The translations under genes and the position numbers were made by a program. Positions 18,374 to 29,043 of a DNA stretch of 64,000 nt are shown here, in pieces. The notes under the pieces are model-generated. The model ran no database searches. It was not told the DNA's origin and saw nothing but the letters and a program-made list of their open reading frames with translations. The stretch comes from Treponema sp. GTDB taxonomy: Bacteria; Spirochaetota; Spirochaetia; Treponematales; Breznakiellaceae. The stretch covers positions 1 through 64,000 of the forward strand of contig JAIRUQ010000007.1 of assembly GCA_031254315.1 (NCBI GenBank), in the 5' to 3' direction. Position 1 is the stretch's first letter. Every line of letters begins with the position of its first letter.

Positions 18374-19942
18374 ATGAAAAGTGTTAAGTTAAAAGTTTTT
18401 ATGTTATTTGCTCTTGTCTTTGGATTTGCGGCGCAAGTTTCGGCACAGCAAGTACAGGATGCCCTTGCTTTTGAGATTGTTGACGGTAAAAGCGTAACCA
18501 TTACAAGGTGGTACGCAATAAATACCGCTACGGTGCAAATACCGGATCGGATTCAAGGCTTACCTGTAACGGCTATTGGAGAATACGCGTTCTTTGGATG
18601 CGGTAATTTGACAAGTATAACGATACCGGACTCGGTAATGTCTATCGGATACAGAGCGTTTGAAGGTTGCCAAAGGTTGAAAGACATAACTCTCCCATCC
18701 TCTGTAACATCAATTGGAAATGAGGCGTTCCATAGTTGCATAAATTTGACAAGTATAACGATACCGGACTCGGTAATGTCTATCGGAGATGGAGCGTTTA
18801 GTGGTTGTACCGGTTTGACGAGTATAACTCTCCCATCCAATGTAACATCTATTGGAATAGGTACGTTTGCTAATTGCAATAATTTGATAAGTATAACTCT
18901 CCCTTCCTCTGTAACAAGTATTAGAATGCATGCGTTTGATGGTTGCGTTAGTCTGACAAACATAACTCTCCCTTCATCGGTAACGTTAGTTGAAGGTAGG
19001 GTGTTTGATGCTTGTACCGGTTTGACAAGTATAACAGTTGACGACCAAAATCCTGTTTACGCAAGCGTTGACGGTATTCTGTTTGATAAAACTATGCGAA
19101 CAATCATCGTATATCCGCCGGGAAAAAACGCGGGGGCATACATAATACCATCCTCTGTAACGATTATTGAGAATTTCGCGTTTAATTATTGCGCGAATTT
19201 GACAAGAATAGACATACCATCTTCTGTAACATCTATTGGAAATGTGGTGTTCCATTATTGTGAAAATTTGACAAGCATAACAGTAGACAACCGCAACCAT
19301 GCTTATGCAAGCATTGACGGTGTTCTGTTTGACAAAATGATACGAACAATTATCAAATATCCGCCGGGAAAAAACGCGAGAACATATGTGATTCCGGCTT
19401 CTGTAACATCTATTGGAATTTGGGCGTTTGCTGATTGTGCCGGTTTGGCAAGTGTAACTCTCCCGGTCTCGGTAACAAGTATTGGAGATTGCGCGTTCTA
19501 TGAATGTACCGGTTTGACAAGTATAACCATACCATCCTCGGTAACAAGTATTGGAGTTGGTACATTCTATGGATGTAGTACTTTGACAAGTATAACTATA
19601 CCGTCATCTGTAACATCTATTGGAAATTCGGCGTTTGCTTATTGCTCGAGTTTAACAAGAATAGACATCCCATCCTCTGTAACATCTATCGGAGATGAGG
19701 CGTTTGCTGATTGCGCTAGTTTGGTAAGTGTGACTCTCCCATCCTCTGTAATAAGTATTGGAGATAGGGCATTTTTTGAATGTAATAGTTTAACAAGTAT
19801 AACAATACCTTCATCGGTAACGTCTATTGGAGAAGCCGCATTCGCTTATTGTATTAATTTGAGAAGTATAACTCTTTTTCGCAGGGTGCAGGTTGGAAGA
19901 AACGCTTTTCCGCCTTCAGCGCGGATAACTTACCGGGATTAG
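18374..19942 (+). CDS. BspA-like LRR_5 surface protein (array member 1)
   Basis: ~23-aa repeats SLTSITIPSSVTSIGxxAFxxC; signal peptide AQVSAQQ; C-cap RRVQVGRNAFPPSARITYRD. Start taken at MKSVKLK. Confidence 0.9.
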   Translation: MKSVKLKVFMLFALVFGFAAQVSAQQVQDALAFEIVDGKSVTITRWYAINTATVQIPDRIQGLPVTAIGEYAFFGCGNLTSITIPDSVMSIGYRAFEGCQRLKDITLPSSVTSIGNEAFHSCINLTSITIPDSVMSIGDGAFSGCTGLTSITLPSNVTSIGIGTFANCNNLISITLPSSVTSIRMHAFDGCVSLTNITLPSSVTLVEGRVFDACTGLTSITVDDQNPVYASVDGILFDKTMRTIIVYPPGKNAGAYIIPSSVTIIENFAFNYCANLTRIDIPSSVTSIGNVVFHYCENLTSITVDNRNHAYASIDGVLFDKMIRTIIKYPPGKNARTYVIPASVTSIGIWAFADCAGLASVTLPVSVTSIGDCAFYECTGLTSITIPSSVTSIGVGTFYGCSTLTSITIPSSVTSIGNSAFAYCSSLTRIDIPSSVTSIGDEAFADCASLVSVTLPSSVISIGDRAFFECNSLTSITIPSSVTSIGEAAFAYCINLRSITLFRRVQVGRNAFPPSARITYRD

Positions 19943-19975
19943 GTATTGGAAAAATAATTTAGAAGGAATGTTAGT

Positions 19976-21679
19976 ATGAAAAGTGTTAAATTAAAAGTTT
20001 TTATGTTATTTGCTCTTGTCTTTGGATTTGCTGTACAAGTTTCGGCACAGCAAATTCCTGCCGGGCTTTGTTTTGATATCATTAATGGCAAGAGCGTAAC
20101 CATTACAGGGTACAGAGGAGATGCCGAAACGCTAAACATACCTGAGCGGATTCAGGGTTTACCGGTAACAGCTATTGGAAATAGCGCGTTCTGGTGCTGT
20201 AGAAATTTTAAAAGTATAACTCTTCCATCTTCGGTAACTTCTATTGGAAACAGAGCGTTCAGTAGCTGTGAAAGTTTGATAAGCATAATCATACCGTCTT
20301 CTGTAACATCTATTGGAGACGCAGTGTTCTGGGGTTGCGTAAGTTTGACAAACATAACTCTCCCTCATTCTGTAGAGTCTATTGGATCTGAAGTGTTCAG
20401 TAGTTGTGGCAGTTTGACAAGCATAACGGTTGACAGACAAAATTTCGCTTACGCGAGTATTGACGGTGTTCTGTTTAACAAAACTATACGAACTATCATC
20501 GCATATCCGGCAGGAAAAAATATAGAAACATACGTAATACCATCCTCTGTAACGTCTATTGGAGATTATGCGTTCCAATACTGCCGTAGTTTGACAAGTA
20601 TAATCGTACCATCCTCTGTAACTTCTATTGGAGAGGGGGCGTTCGACGACTGCAGTAGTTTGACAAGTATAACGCTCCCATCCTCTGTAACATCTATTGG
20701 AAGAGGCGCATTCTCTGAATGCAGTAGTTTGACAAATATAATCATACCGTCCTCCGTAACGTCTATTGAAGAATCTTTGTTCTTTTTTTGCGATAGTTTG
20801 GTAAGTATAACAATCCCTTCTTCGGTAACATCTATTGGAGATAGGGCGTTTTGGGGTTGTAAAAGTTTGACAAGCATAACCATACCGTCCTCTGTAACGG
20901 TTATTGGATATGCGGCGTTCTATTGTTGCGAAAGTTTGACAAGTGTAACCATTTCATTCTCAGTAACGTCTATTGGAATTTCCGCATTCTATTATTGCGG
21001 AAGTTTGACAAGTATAACCATACCATCTTCGGTAACGTCTATTGGAGAATGCGCATTCTTTCATTGCGGAAGTTTGACGAGCATAACAGTGGACAGCCGG
21101 AATCCTGCTTATACAAGTATTAACGGCGTTCTGTTTGACAAAACTCTACAAACTATCATAGCGTATCCTGCCGGAAAAGACGCGGGAACATACGCGATAC
21201 CATCTTCTGTAACATCTATTGGTGTCGGAGCGTTTGGCGGCTGCGGTACTTTGACAAGCATAATCATACCATCCTCGGTAACGTCTATTGGAGAGGCGGC
21301 GTTTGCTGGCTGTAGTGGTTTGACAAGTATTATAATACCGTACTCTGTAACGTCTATTGAGAGAGACGCGTTCTCTTATTGTACTAGTTTAGAAAATATA
21401 ACTATACCATCCTCTGTAACGGTTATTGGAGAGGGTTCGTTTTGTTATTGCGAAAGTTTGACAAACATAACAATACCACCCTCGGTAAGGTCTATTGAGA
21501 GAGACGCGTTCTTTTATTGTACTAGTTTAGAAAGTATAACCATACCATCCTCTGTAACATCTATTGGATATGAAGCGTTCGAAGGTTGCGATAGATTGAC
21601 AAGCGTGTCTCTTTCCCGCAGGACAGAGATTGAAAGGAACACATTTCCCGATTCAACGCATATAAAATATAGAGATTAG
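19976..21679 (+). CDS. BspA-like LRR_5 surface protein (array member 2)
   Basis: Same repeat consensus; signal peptide ending VSAQQ. Confidence 0.9.
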   Translation: MKSVKLKVFMLFALVFGFAVQVSAQQIPAGLCFDIINGKSVTITGYRGDAETLNIPERIQGLPVTAIGNSAFWCCRNFKSITLPSSVTSIGNRAFSSCESLISIIIPSSVTSIGDAVFWGCVSLTNITLPHSVESIGSEVFSSCGSLTSITVDRQNFAYASIDGVLFNKTIRTIIAYPAGKNIETYVIPSSVTSIGDYAFQYCRSLTSIIVPSSVTSIGEGAFDDCSSLTSITLPSSVTSIGRGAFSECSSLTNIIIPSSVTSIEESLFFFCDSLVSITIPSSVTSIGDRAFWGCKSLTSITIPSSVTVIGYAAFYCCESLTSVTISFSVTSIGISAFYYCGSLTSITIPSSVTSIGECAFFHCGSLTSITVDSRNPAYTSINGVLFDKTLQTIIAYPAGKDAGTYAIPSSVTSIGVGAFGGCGTLTSIIIPSSVTSIGEAAFAGCSGLTSIIIPYSVTSIERDAFSYCTSLENITIPSSVTVIGEGSFCYCESLTNITIPPSVRSIERDAFFYCTSLESITIPSSVTSIGYEAFEGCDRLTSVSLSRRTEIERNTFPDSTHIKYRD

Positions 21680-21712
21680 GTATTAAAGATAGTTCTATGA
21701 GGTATAATTAGT

Positions 21713-22867
21713 ATGAAAAGTGTTAAGTTAAAAGAAATTGTTTTAATTTTTGCTTTTGTCTTTATAATTGCGGTACAAGGTTTTGCACAGCAAGCGCCGG
21801 AGGGGCTTGAATTTGAGATTGTTGACGGCAAAAGCGTAACCATTAAAGGATATACCGGAAATGCTTCAACCATAGACATACCGGAACGAATTCAAGGCTT
21901 ACCTGTAACGGTTATTGAGGATTGGGCATTCAATGGCTATAGTCATTTAACAAGCATAACAATCCCACCTTCAGTAACGTCTATTGGAAGTTATGCGTTC
22001 TCTTTTTGCGATAGTTTGGTGAGCATAACAATCCCACCTTCAGTAACGTCTATTGGAAATGCCGCGTTCATGGGCTGTAATAGTCTGACAAGTATAACAG
22101 TTGACAGCAGAAATACTGCTTACGCGAGCCTTGACGGTGTTCTGTTTGACAAAACTATACGAACCATCATTATCTATCCGCCGGGAAAAAACACAAGTAC
22201 ATACATAGTACCGTCCTCTGTAACGTCTATTGGAGATAGGGCGTTCTTTAGATGCGATAGTTTGACAAGTATGAGCATACCCTCTCATGTAACGTCTATC
22301 GGAGATGGGGCGTTTGCCGGTTGCAGAAGTTTGGCAAGCATAACAGTTGACAGCCGAAATCCTGCTTATACAAGCATTGACGATGTTCTTTTTGACAAAG
22401 CTATACGAACCATCATCGCGTATCCGGTCGGGAAAGATTCAAGAACATACACAATACCATCCTCAATAACGACTATTGGAGAGCAGGCATTTTCTTATTG
22501 TGAAAATTTGACAGACATAACCATCCCCCCCTCGGTAACATCTATTGGAAATGGGGCTTTCTCTTTTTGCTATGTTTTGGCAAGTATAAACATACCATCC
22601 TCTATAACAACTATTAGAGATGAGACATTCGCTTGTTGCTATAGTTTGACAAGCATAAGCATACCGTCTTCGATAACATCTATTGGAGATGGGGCGTTCT
22701 ATAATTGTAGTAATTTAACAAGTATAGACATACCATCCTCTGTAACATCTATTGGAAATGGGGCTTTCTATAGATGCTATAATTTGAGAAGCATAACTCT
22801 TTCCCGAAGGACGCGGGTTAGTGAGGACTCTTTCTATGATTCAGTAGAACTAAAATACAGGGATTAG
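21713..22867 (+). CDS. BspA-like LRR_5 surface protein (array member 3)
   Basis: Same repeat consensus; signal peptide ending GFAQQ. Confidence 0.9.
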   Translation: MKSVKLKEIVLIFAFVFIIAVQGFAQQAPEGLEFEIVDGKSVTIKGYTGNASTIDIPERIQGLPVTVIEDWAFNGYSHLTSITIPPSVTSIGSYAFSFCDSLVSITIPPSVTSIGNAAFMGCNSLTSITVDSRNTAYASLDGVLFDKTIRTIIIYPPGKNTSTYIVPSSVTSIGDRAFFRCDSLTSMSIPSHVTSIGDGAFAGCRSLASITVDSRNPAYTSIDDVLFDKAIRTIIAYPVGKDSRTYTIPSSITTIGEQAFSYCENLTDITIPPSVTSIGNGAFSFCYVLASINIPSSITTIRDETFACCYSLTSISIPSSITSIGDGAFYNCSNLTSIDIPSSVTSIGNGAFYRCYNLRSITLSRRTRVSEDSFYDSVELKYRD

Positions 22868-22902
22868 GAGATTGAAAGGGTAGTTTAAGGTGATATATTA
22901 GT

Positions 22903-24387
22903 ATGAAAAATGTTAAATTAATAGTTTTTATATTAATAGCTTTGGCAATTTTTGCTTTTGCGAGAATTGGCTGTAAAGTTTTGTCGGAGCAAACGTGGGA
23001 ACCTGTTCCGGACGGACTTAATTTTGAGATAGTTGACGGCAAAAGCGTAACCATTACAAGCTACACAAAAAATACCCCGATACAAATACCAGAGCAGATT
23101 CGAGGCTTGCCGGTAACGGCTATTGGAGAAGGAGCATTCTCATCCTCTATTTGCGGCAGTCTGACAAGTATAACTCTCCCCTCCTCGATAACGTTTATTG
23201 GAGATGAGGCGTTCTCTAGATGCTATAGTTTGGCAAGCATAACAATACCAGCTTCGGTAACATCTATTGGAAATAGAGCGTTCTCAAGATGCGATAGTTT
23301 GGCAAATATAATAATACCACCATCTGTAACGTCTATTGGAGATAGGACGTTTGAATACTGCGGTAGTTTGGCAAGTATAACTCTCCCGTCTTCTGTAACA
23401 TATATTGGAAATTCGGCGTTTGTTTATTGCACTAGTTTGACAAACATAGCCATACCTTCCTCGGTAACATATATTGGAAATTCGGTGTTTTTTTATTGCA
23501 CTAGTTTGACAAGTATAACCATATTATCCCCGGTAACGTCTATTACATATGAGATGTTCAGAGATTGCGAAAGTTTGGCAAGTATAACTCTCCCATCTTC
23601 TGTAACGACTATTGAAAATTATGCGTTCTCTAATTGTGGTAGTTTGACAAGTATAACTCTCCCATCTTCTGTAACGTATATTGGGAGAGGCGCATTCTAT
23701 GATTGCGTCAGTTTAACAAGCATAACTCTCCCCTCTTCGGTAACGTATATTGGAATAGATGCGTTTTATGGTTGCAGTAGTTTGACAGATGTAACCATAC
23801 CATCCTCTATAACGTCTATTGGAATTAATGTGTTTACCCGTTGTAGCAGTTTGACAGATGTAATCATACCATCTTCTGTAACGTCTATTGAATATAGGGC
23901 GTTTTTTGAATGCGAAAGTTTGACGAGCATCACTATACCATCTTCTGTAACGATTATTGAAGGTTCTGTATTCAGTGGCTGTGGTAGTTTGATGAGCATA
24001 ACAGTAGACAGTCAAAATCCTGTTTATACAAGCATTGACGGTGTTTTGTTTGACAAAACTTTACAAACTATCATTGCGTATCCTGCCGGAAGAGACGCGA
24101 ATACATACCAAATACCTTCATCGGTAACGGTTATTGGAGATGGGGCGTTCGGTGGTTCCAATAATTTGACAAGCATAACCGTACCTTCTTCGGTAACAAT
24201 TATCGAAGGCTGGGCATTCATGGATTGCGTAAGTTTGGCAGATGTAACAATACCATCCTCTGTAACGTCTATTGGAGAATTGGCATTCAGGGATTGCAAA
24301 AGTTTGAAAAGTATAACTATTTCCCGGCATACACTGATTGGAGAACATGCATTTCCGCGTTCAACGCAAATAATTTACCGGGATTAG
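22903..24387 (+). CDS. BspA-like LRR_5 probable lipoprotein (array member 4)
   Basis: Same repeat consensus; N-terminus FAFARIGCKVLS with lipobox-like RIGC. Confidence 0.88.
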   Translation: MKNVKLIVFILIALAIFAFARIGCKVLSEQTWEPVPDGLNFEIVDGKSVTITSYTKNTPIQIPEQIRGLPVTAIGEGAFSSSICGSLTSITLPSSITFIGDEAFSRCYSLASITIPASVTSIGNRAFSRCDSLANIIIPPSVTSIGDRTFEYCGSLASITLPSSVTYIGNSAFVYCTSLTNIAIPSSVTYIGNSVFFYCTSLTSITILSPVTSITYEMFRDCESLASITLPSSVTTIENYAFSNCGSLTSITLPSSVTYIGRGAFYDCVSLTSITLPSSVTYIGIDAFYGCSSLTDVTIPSSITSIGINVFTRCSSLTDVIIPSSVTSIEYRAFFECESLTSITIPSSVTIIEGSVFSGCGSLMSITVDSQNPVYTSIDGVLFDKTLQTIIAYPAGRDANTYQIPSSVTVIGDGAFGGSNNLTSITVPSSVTIIEGWAFMDCVSLADVTIPSSVTSIGELAFRDCKSLKSITISRHTLIGEHAFPRSTQIIYRD

Positions 24388-24455
24388 GTGGTGGAGAGAT
24401 TCTGTAAGCTACGAAAAGAATGTTGAAATGACAGTTTTTGGGGTATAATTAAAGT

Positions 24456-25745
24456 ATGAAGAAAATTAAATTAAGAGCGGTTTTATTTTTTGCTTTTATC
24501 TTTGGACTTGTAGCGCAAATTTCGGCACAGCAAATGCAAGATGGATTTGGGTTTGAGATTGTTGACCGTAGGAGTATAACTATTCTATGGTACGAAGGGG
24601 ATGCTGAAACAATTAACATACCAGGGCGGATTCAAGGTTTACCGGTAACCGGTATCGGAGATGGTGTGTTTGCTGATTGCGGTAGTTTGACAAGTATAAC
24701 CATTCCAGCCTCGGTAAGGACTATAGGAGATTATACGTTTAGAGACTGTGCTAGTTTGACAGACATAACGCTCCCATCCTCTGTAACGTCTATCGGAGAT
24801 AGGGCGTTTGAAAACTGTGTTAGTTTAATAAGCATAACGCTCCCACCCTCGGTAAGGTCTATCGGAGCTTCTGTGTTCGGCGGCTGTAAAAGTTTGACAA
24901 GCATATCAGTTGATAGGCAGAATTCTGTGTACACAAGTCTTGACGGCGTTCTGTTCGACAAAAGAATAAGAACAATATTAGTATATCCGGCAGGCAGAAG
25001 GGGAGGGGCATACTCCATACCGGCATCTGTAACGTCAATTGGAAATGCGGCGTTTGTTGGCTGTTTTAATTTAACAGAAATAACAATACCCTCCTCTGTA
25101 ACGACTATTGGAGATTGGGCGTTCTTTGCCTGCGATAATTTGACAAGTATAACGCTCCCATCCTCTGTAACAACTATTGGAAATTATGCGTTCGTTGGCT
25201 GTAATAGTTTTATAAGCATAACGCTCCCATCTTCGGTAATAAGTATAGGAGAGGAAGCATTCTCTTTTTGCGGGAGTTTGACAGACATAACAATTCCATC
25301 CTCTGTAATATCTATTAGAATAAATGCGTTCAGAGGCTGTACTAGTTTGACAAACATAGCAGTGGATAGACAAAATCCTTCTTACGCAAGCGTTGATGGT
25401 GTTTTGTTTGATAAAAATATGCGAACTATCATCGTATATCCAGACGGGAAAAATGCGGAAATATACTCAATACCGTCCTCAGTAATGTTTATTGGACCGT
25501 ATGCGTTCATGGATTGCATAGGCTTGAAAAGTGTAACAATACCATCCTCTGTAACGTCTATTGGAGACGGCGCATTTTCTTGGTGTAATAGCTTGACGAA
25601 CGTAATAATACCACCATCTGTAACGTCAATTGGAGAGCATGCGTTCTATGCCTGTAATAGCTTGATGAGCATAACTCTCTCACGGCGGACGCGAGTTGGA
25701 GGAGACGCGTTTCCGCGTTCAGCGCAGATAATTTACAAGGATTAG
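24456..25745 (+). CDS. BspA-like LRR_5 surface protein (array member 5)
   Basis: Same repeat consensus; signal peptide ending ISAQQ. Confidence 0.9.
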   Translation: MKKIKLRAVLFFAFIFGLVAQISAQQMQDGFGFEIVDRRSITILWYEGDAETINIPGRIQGLPVTGIGDGVFADCGSLTSITIPASVRTIGDYTFRDCASLTDITLPSSVTSIGDRAFENCVSLISITLPPSVRSIGASVFGGCKSLTSISVDRQNSVYTSLDGVLFDKRIRTILVYPAGRRGGAYSIPASVTSIGNAAFVGCFNLTEITIPSSVTTIGDWAFFACDNLTSITLPSSVTTIGNYAFVGCNSFISITLPSSVISIGEEAFSFCGSLTDITIPSSVISIRINAFRGCTSLTNIAVDRQNPSYASVDGVLFDKNMRTIIVYPDGKNAEIYSIPSSVMFIGPYAFMDCIGLKSVTIPSSVTSIGDGAFSWCNSLTNVIIPPSVTSIGEHAFYACNSLMSITLSRRTRVGGDAFPRSAQIIYKD

Positions 25746-25778
25746 GTATCCGGGGGAAGATTTGGGAAGTATATTAGT

Positions 25779-28700
25779 ATGAAAAGTGTTAAATTTAAAG
25801 TTTTTATGTTATTTGCTCTTATCTTTGGACTTGTTGCACAAGTTTCGGCACAGCAAATTCCTGCCGGGCTTAGCTATGAGATTGTTAATAACAGAACCGT
25901 AACCATCACAAGGTACAACGGGAATGTTACAAGGCTAATCCTGCCTGAGCGGATTCAAGGCTTACCTGTAACGGTTATTAAAAATTGGTCGTTCTCCGGC
26001 AGTGGTTTGATAAATATAATAATTCCTTCCTATGTAACGACTATTGAATTTGAGGCGTTCCATGGTTGCGAAAGTTTGACAAATGTAACGCTTCCATCTT
26101 CGGTAACATCTATTGGAAATTCCGCATTTAATGGTTGCACAAGTTTGACAAGTATAACAGTGGATAGCCAAAATCCTTCTTATGCAAGCATTGACGGCGT
26201 TCTGTTTGATAAAAATATACGAACCCTCATCAGATACCCGGCGGCAAAAAATATAAGATCATACACTCTCCCATCTTCGGTAAACACTATTGGTGATGGG
26301 GCTTTCTCTAACAGTAGACTGACAAGTATAACAATACCTCCATCGGTAAGGTCTATCGGAGATCGGACATTCGGTAGTTGCAAGAATTTAACAAATATAG
26401 AAATACCGTCCTCTGTAACGTCTATTGGGTATATGGCGTTCATAAATAGTGGTTTAACAAGCATAACAGTGGATAGCCTTAATCCTTCTTATACAAGTGT
26501 TGACGGCGTTCTGTTTGACAAAGCCGTACGAAACCTTATCCAATATCCGACAGGAAGGAATGCAAGAACATACACAGTACCATCCTCGGTAACATCAATT
26601 GGAAATACGTCATTTTATGGTTGCGATAGCTTGACGAGTGTAGAAATACCCTCCTCCGTAACGTCTATTTGGGATTCGGCGTTTTCCGGATGCAAAAGTT
26701 TGACAAGTATAGAAATACCATCCTCAGTAGTGATTATTCAAAGAAGCGCGTTTGCTAATTGCGAAAGTTTAACAAGCGTAACCATTTCGCGGCGAACGCA
26801 GGTTGAAGAAAACGTATTCCCATTATCGGCGCGGATAAATTACCGTAATGATGAACAACCTCAGGCACGGCAAACTCCAGTACAGCAAGAGCCGGTACGG
26901 CAAATACCGGACGATCTTGACTTTAGGATTGTTGACGGCAGAAGCGTAACTATTACAAAGTACAGAGGAAATGCCGGAACGTTAAACATACCTGAACGGA
27001 TTCAAGGCTTACCTGTAACCGTCATTGGGGATAATGCATTCTATAGATGCGAAGAATTAAGAAGCATAACAATCCCATCCTCTGTAACGACGATTGGAGA
27101 ATTTGCGTTTGGCGAATGTACCGGTTTGAGAAGCATAACGCTCCCATCTTCGGTAACGTCTATCGGGAATGGAGTGTTTATTTACTGTAATAATTTGATA
27201 AATATTACAGTGGAAAGAAACAACCCTGCTTATACAAGCGTTGACGGCGTTCTATTTGACAAAACTATACGAACCATTATTGTGTACCCGGAAGGAAAAT
27301 ATGAGGATACATACACAATACCATCCTCAGTAACTGTTATTGGAAAGAATGCGTTCCATAGATGCGAAAGTTTGACAAGTATAACTATCCCTTCTTCTGT
27401 AACGGTTATTGGAGATGTGGCGTTTTATCGATGCGAAAGACTGACAAGTATAACAATGCCATCCTCTGTGATATCTATTGGGGACAGCGCGTTCGCTCGT
27501 TGCATTGGTTTGACAAATATAACAATGTTATCCGTAACATCTATACTAGATAAAGCGTTCTTTGGCTGTAGTGGTTTGACAAGTATAGCATTACCAGCCT
27601 CGCTAACGTCCATCGGAGATGAGGTATTCAATGGTTGTATTAGGTTGGAAAACATAACAGTGGATAGACGTAATTCTGTTTATTCGAGTATTGACGGCGT
27701 TCTGTTTGACAAAACAGGACGAACCATCATTAGTTATCCTGAGGGAAAAAATACAGGGACATATACTATACCATCATCGGTTACGGTTATTGGAGAGAAA
27801 GCATTTTTTACTTGTCATGATTTAACGGGTATAAATATACCGTCTTCTGTAATATCTATTAGGAAGGAGGCGTTCTATGGCTGTGATAATTTAACAAGTA
27901 TAAGTATAAGCACACCATCCTCGTTAACGACTATTGGAGATTTGGCATTCTCTCAATGTCATAGGTTGACGAGTATAATCTTACCATCCTCTGTAACGAC
28001 TATTGGAGATAATGCGTTCTATGGTTGTGTTCAATTGCAGGATATAGTAATACCGTCTTCTGTAACATCTATAGGAAAATATGCTTTTACTGTTTGTAGA
28101 AGTTTGACAAGCATATCAATACCGTCCTCTGTAACATCTATCGGAGATGGTGTGTTCGTTGCTTGTAATAAATTGACGACTATAACAGTGGACAGCCGGA
28201 ATCCCTCTTATGCAAGCATTGATGGAGTTCTGTTTGACAAAAACATACGAACCATCATTGTATATCCGCTCGGAAAAAATTCAAACACATACATAATACC
28301 ATCCTCAGTAACGACTATTGGAAATGAGGCGTTTTATCAATGCGAGAGACTGACGAGTATAACCATACCATCTTCAGTAACGGCTATCGGAAATATGGCA
28401 TTTTATGGATGCAAGGAATTGACAAGCATTACCATACCGACATCAGTAACTGTTATTAGAGAAAATGCATTTGGTTCTTGTGCTAATTTGACAAGTATAA
28501 CGCTCCCATCCTCAGTAACATCTATTGGAGATAGGATGTTTACCGGTTGCATTAGTTTGATGAGCATAACAGTAGACAACCGAAATCCTGCTTTTACAAG
28601 CGTTGACGGCGTTTTGTTTGACAAAGCCAGACGAACCATCATTGCGTATCCGGCAGGAAAAAACGCAAACACATATACAATACCATCTTCGGTAACGGCT

Positions 28701-29024
28701 ATTGGAAAGTATGCGTTCCATTCTTGCGTTAGTTTAACAAGTATAACCATCCCATCCTCAGTAACGGCTATTGGAGATCACTCATTTATTTCCTGCGCTA
28801 ATTTGACAAACATAACCATACCATCTTTGGTAACCTCTATTGGAGAGAGGGCGTTCCAAGGATGTGCAAGTTTTACAGAAATAATCATACCATCTTCAGT
28901 AATGTCCATTGGAGAAGGAGCGTTCTTTATGTGCAATGGGTTGAGAAGTATAACTCTTTCACGGAGGACGCAAGTCGGAACAAGCGCATTTCCGTCTTCA
29001 GTGCAGAGAAATTACAGGGATTAG
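25779..29024 (+). CDS. BspA-like LRR_5 surface protein, internally fused double protein (array member 6)
   Basis: Signal peptide VSAQQ; internal C-cap then new N-domain (INYRNDEQPQARQ...IPDDLDFRIVDGRSVTITKY). Confidence 0.9.
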   Translation: MKSVKFKVFMLFALIFGLVAQVSAQQIPAGLSYEIVNNRTVTITRYNGNVTRLILPERIQGLPVTVIKNWSFSGSGLINIIIPSYVTTIEFEAFHGCESLTNVTLPSSVTSIGNSAFNGCTSLTSITVDSQNPSYASIDGVLFDKNIRTLIRYPAAKNIRSYTLPSSVNTIGDGAFSNSRLTSITIPPSVRSIGDRTFGSCKNLTNIEIPSSVTSIGYMAFINSGLTSITVDSLNPSYTSVDGVLFDKAVRNLIQYPTGRNARTYTVPSSVTSIGNTSFYGCDSLTSVEIPSSVTSIWDSAFSGCKSLTSIEIPSSVVIIQRSAFANCESLTSVTISRRTQVEENVFPLSARINYRNDEQPQARQTPVQQEPVRQIPDDLDFRIVDGRSVTITKYRGNAGTLNIPERIQGLPVTVIGDNAFYRCEELRSITIPSSVTTIGEFAFGECTGLRSITLPSSVTSIGNGVFIYCNNLINITVERNNPAYTSVDGVLFDKTIRTIIVYPEGKYEDTYTIPSSVTVIGKNAFHRCESLTSITIPSSVTVIGDVAFYRCERLTSITMPSSVISIGDSAFARCIGLTNITMLSVTSILDKAFFGCSGLTSIALPASLTSIGDEVFNGCIRLENITVDRRNSVYSSIDGVLFDKTGRTIISYPEGKNTGTYTIPSSVTVIGEKAFFTCHDLTGINIPSSVISIRKEAFYGCDNLTSISISTPSSLTTIGDLAFSQCHRLTSIILPSSVTTIGDNAFYGCVQLQDIVIPSSVTSIGKYAFTVCRSLTSISIPSSVTSIGDGVFVACNKLTTITVDSRNPSYASIDGVLFDKNIRTIIVYPLGKNSNTYIIPSSVTTIGNEAFYQCERLTSITIPSSVTAIGNMAFYGCKELTSITIPTSVTVIRENAFGSCANLTSITLPSSVTSIGDRMFTGCISLMSITVDNRNPAFTSVDGVLFDKARRTIIAYPAGKNANTYTIPSSVTAIGKYAFHSCVSLTSITIPSSVTAIGDHSFISCANLTNITIPSLVTSIGERAFQGCASFTEIIIPSSVMSIGEGAFFMCNGLRSITLSRRTQVGTSAFPSSVQRNYRD

Positions 29025-29043
29025 CCAATGAGGTATAATTAGT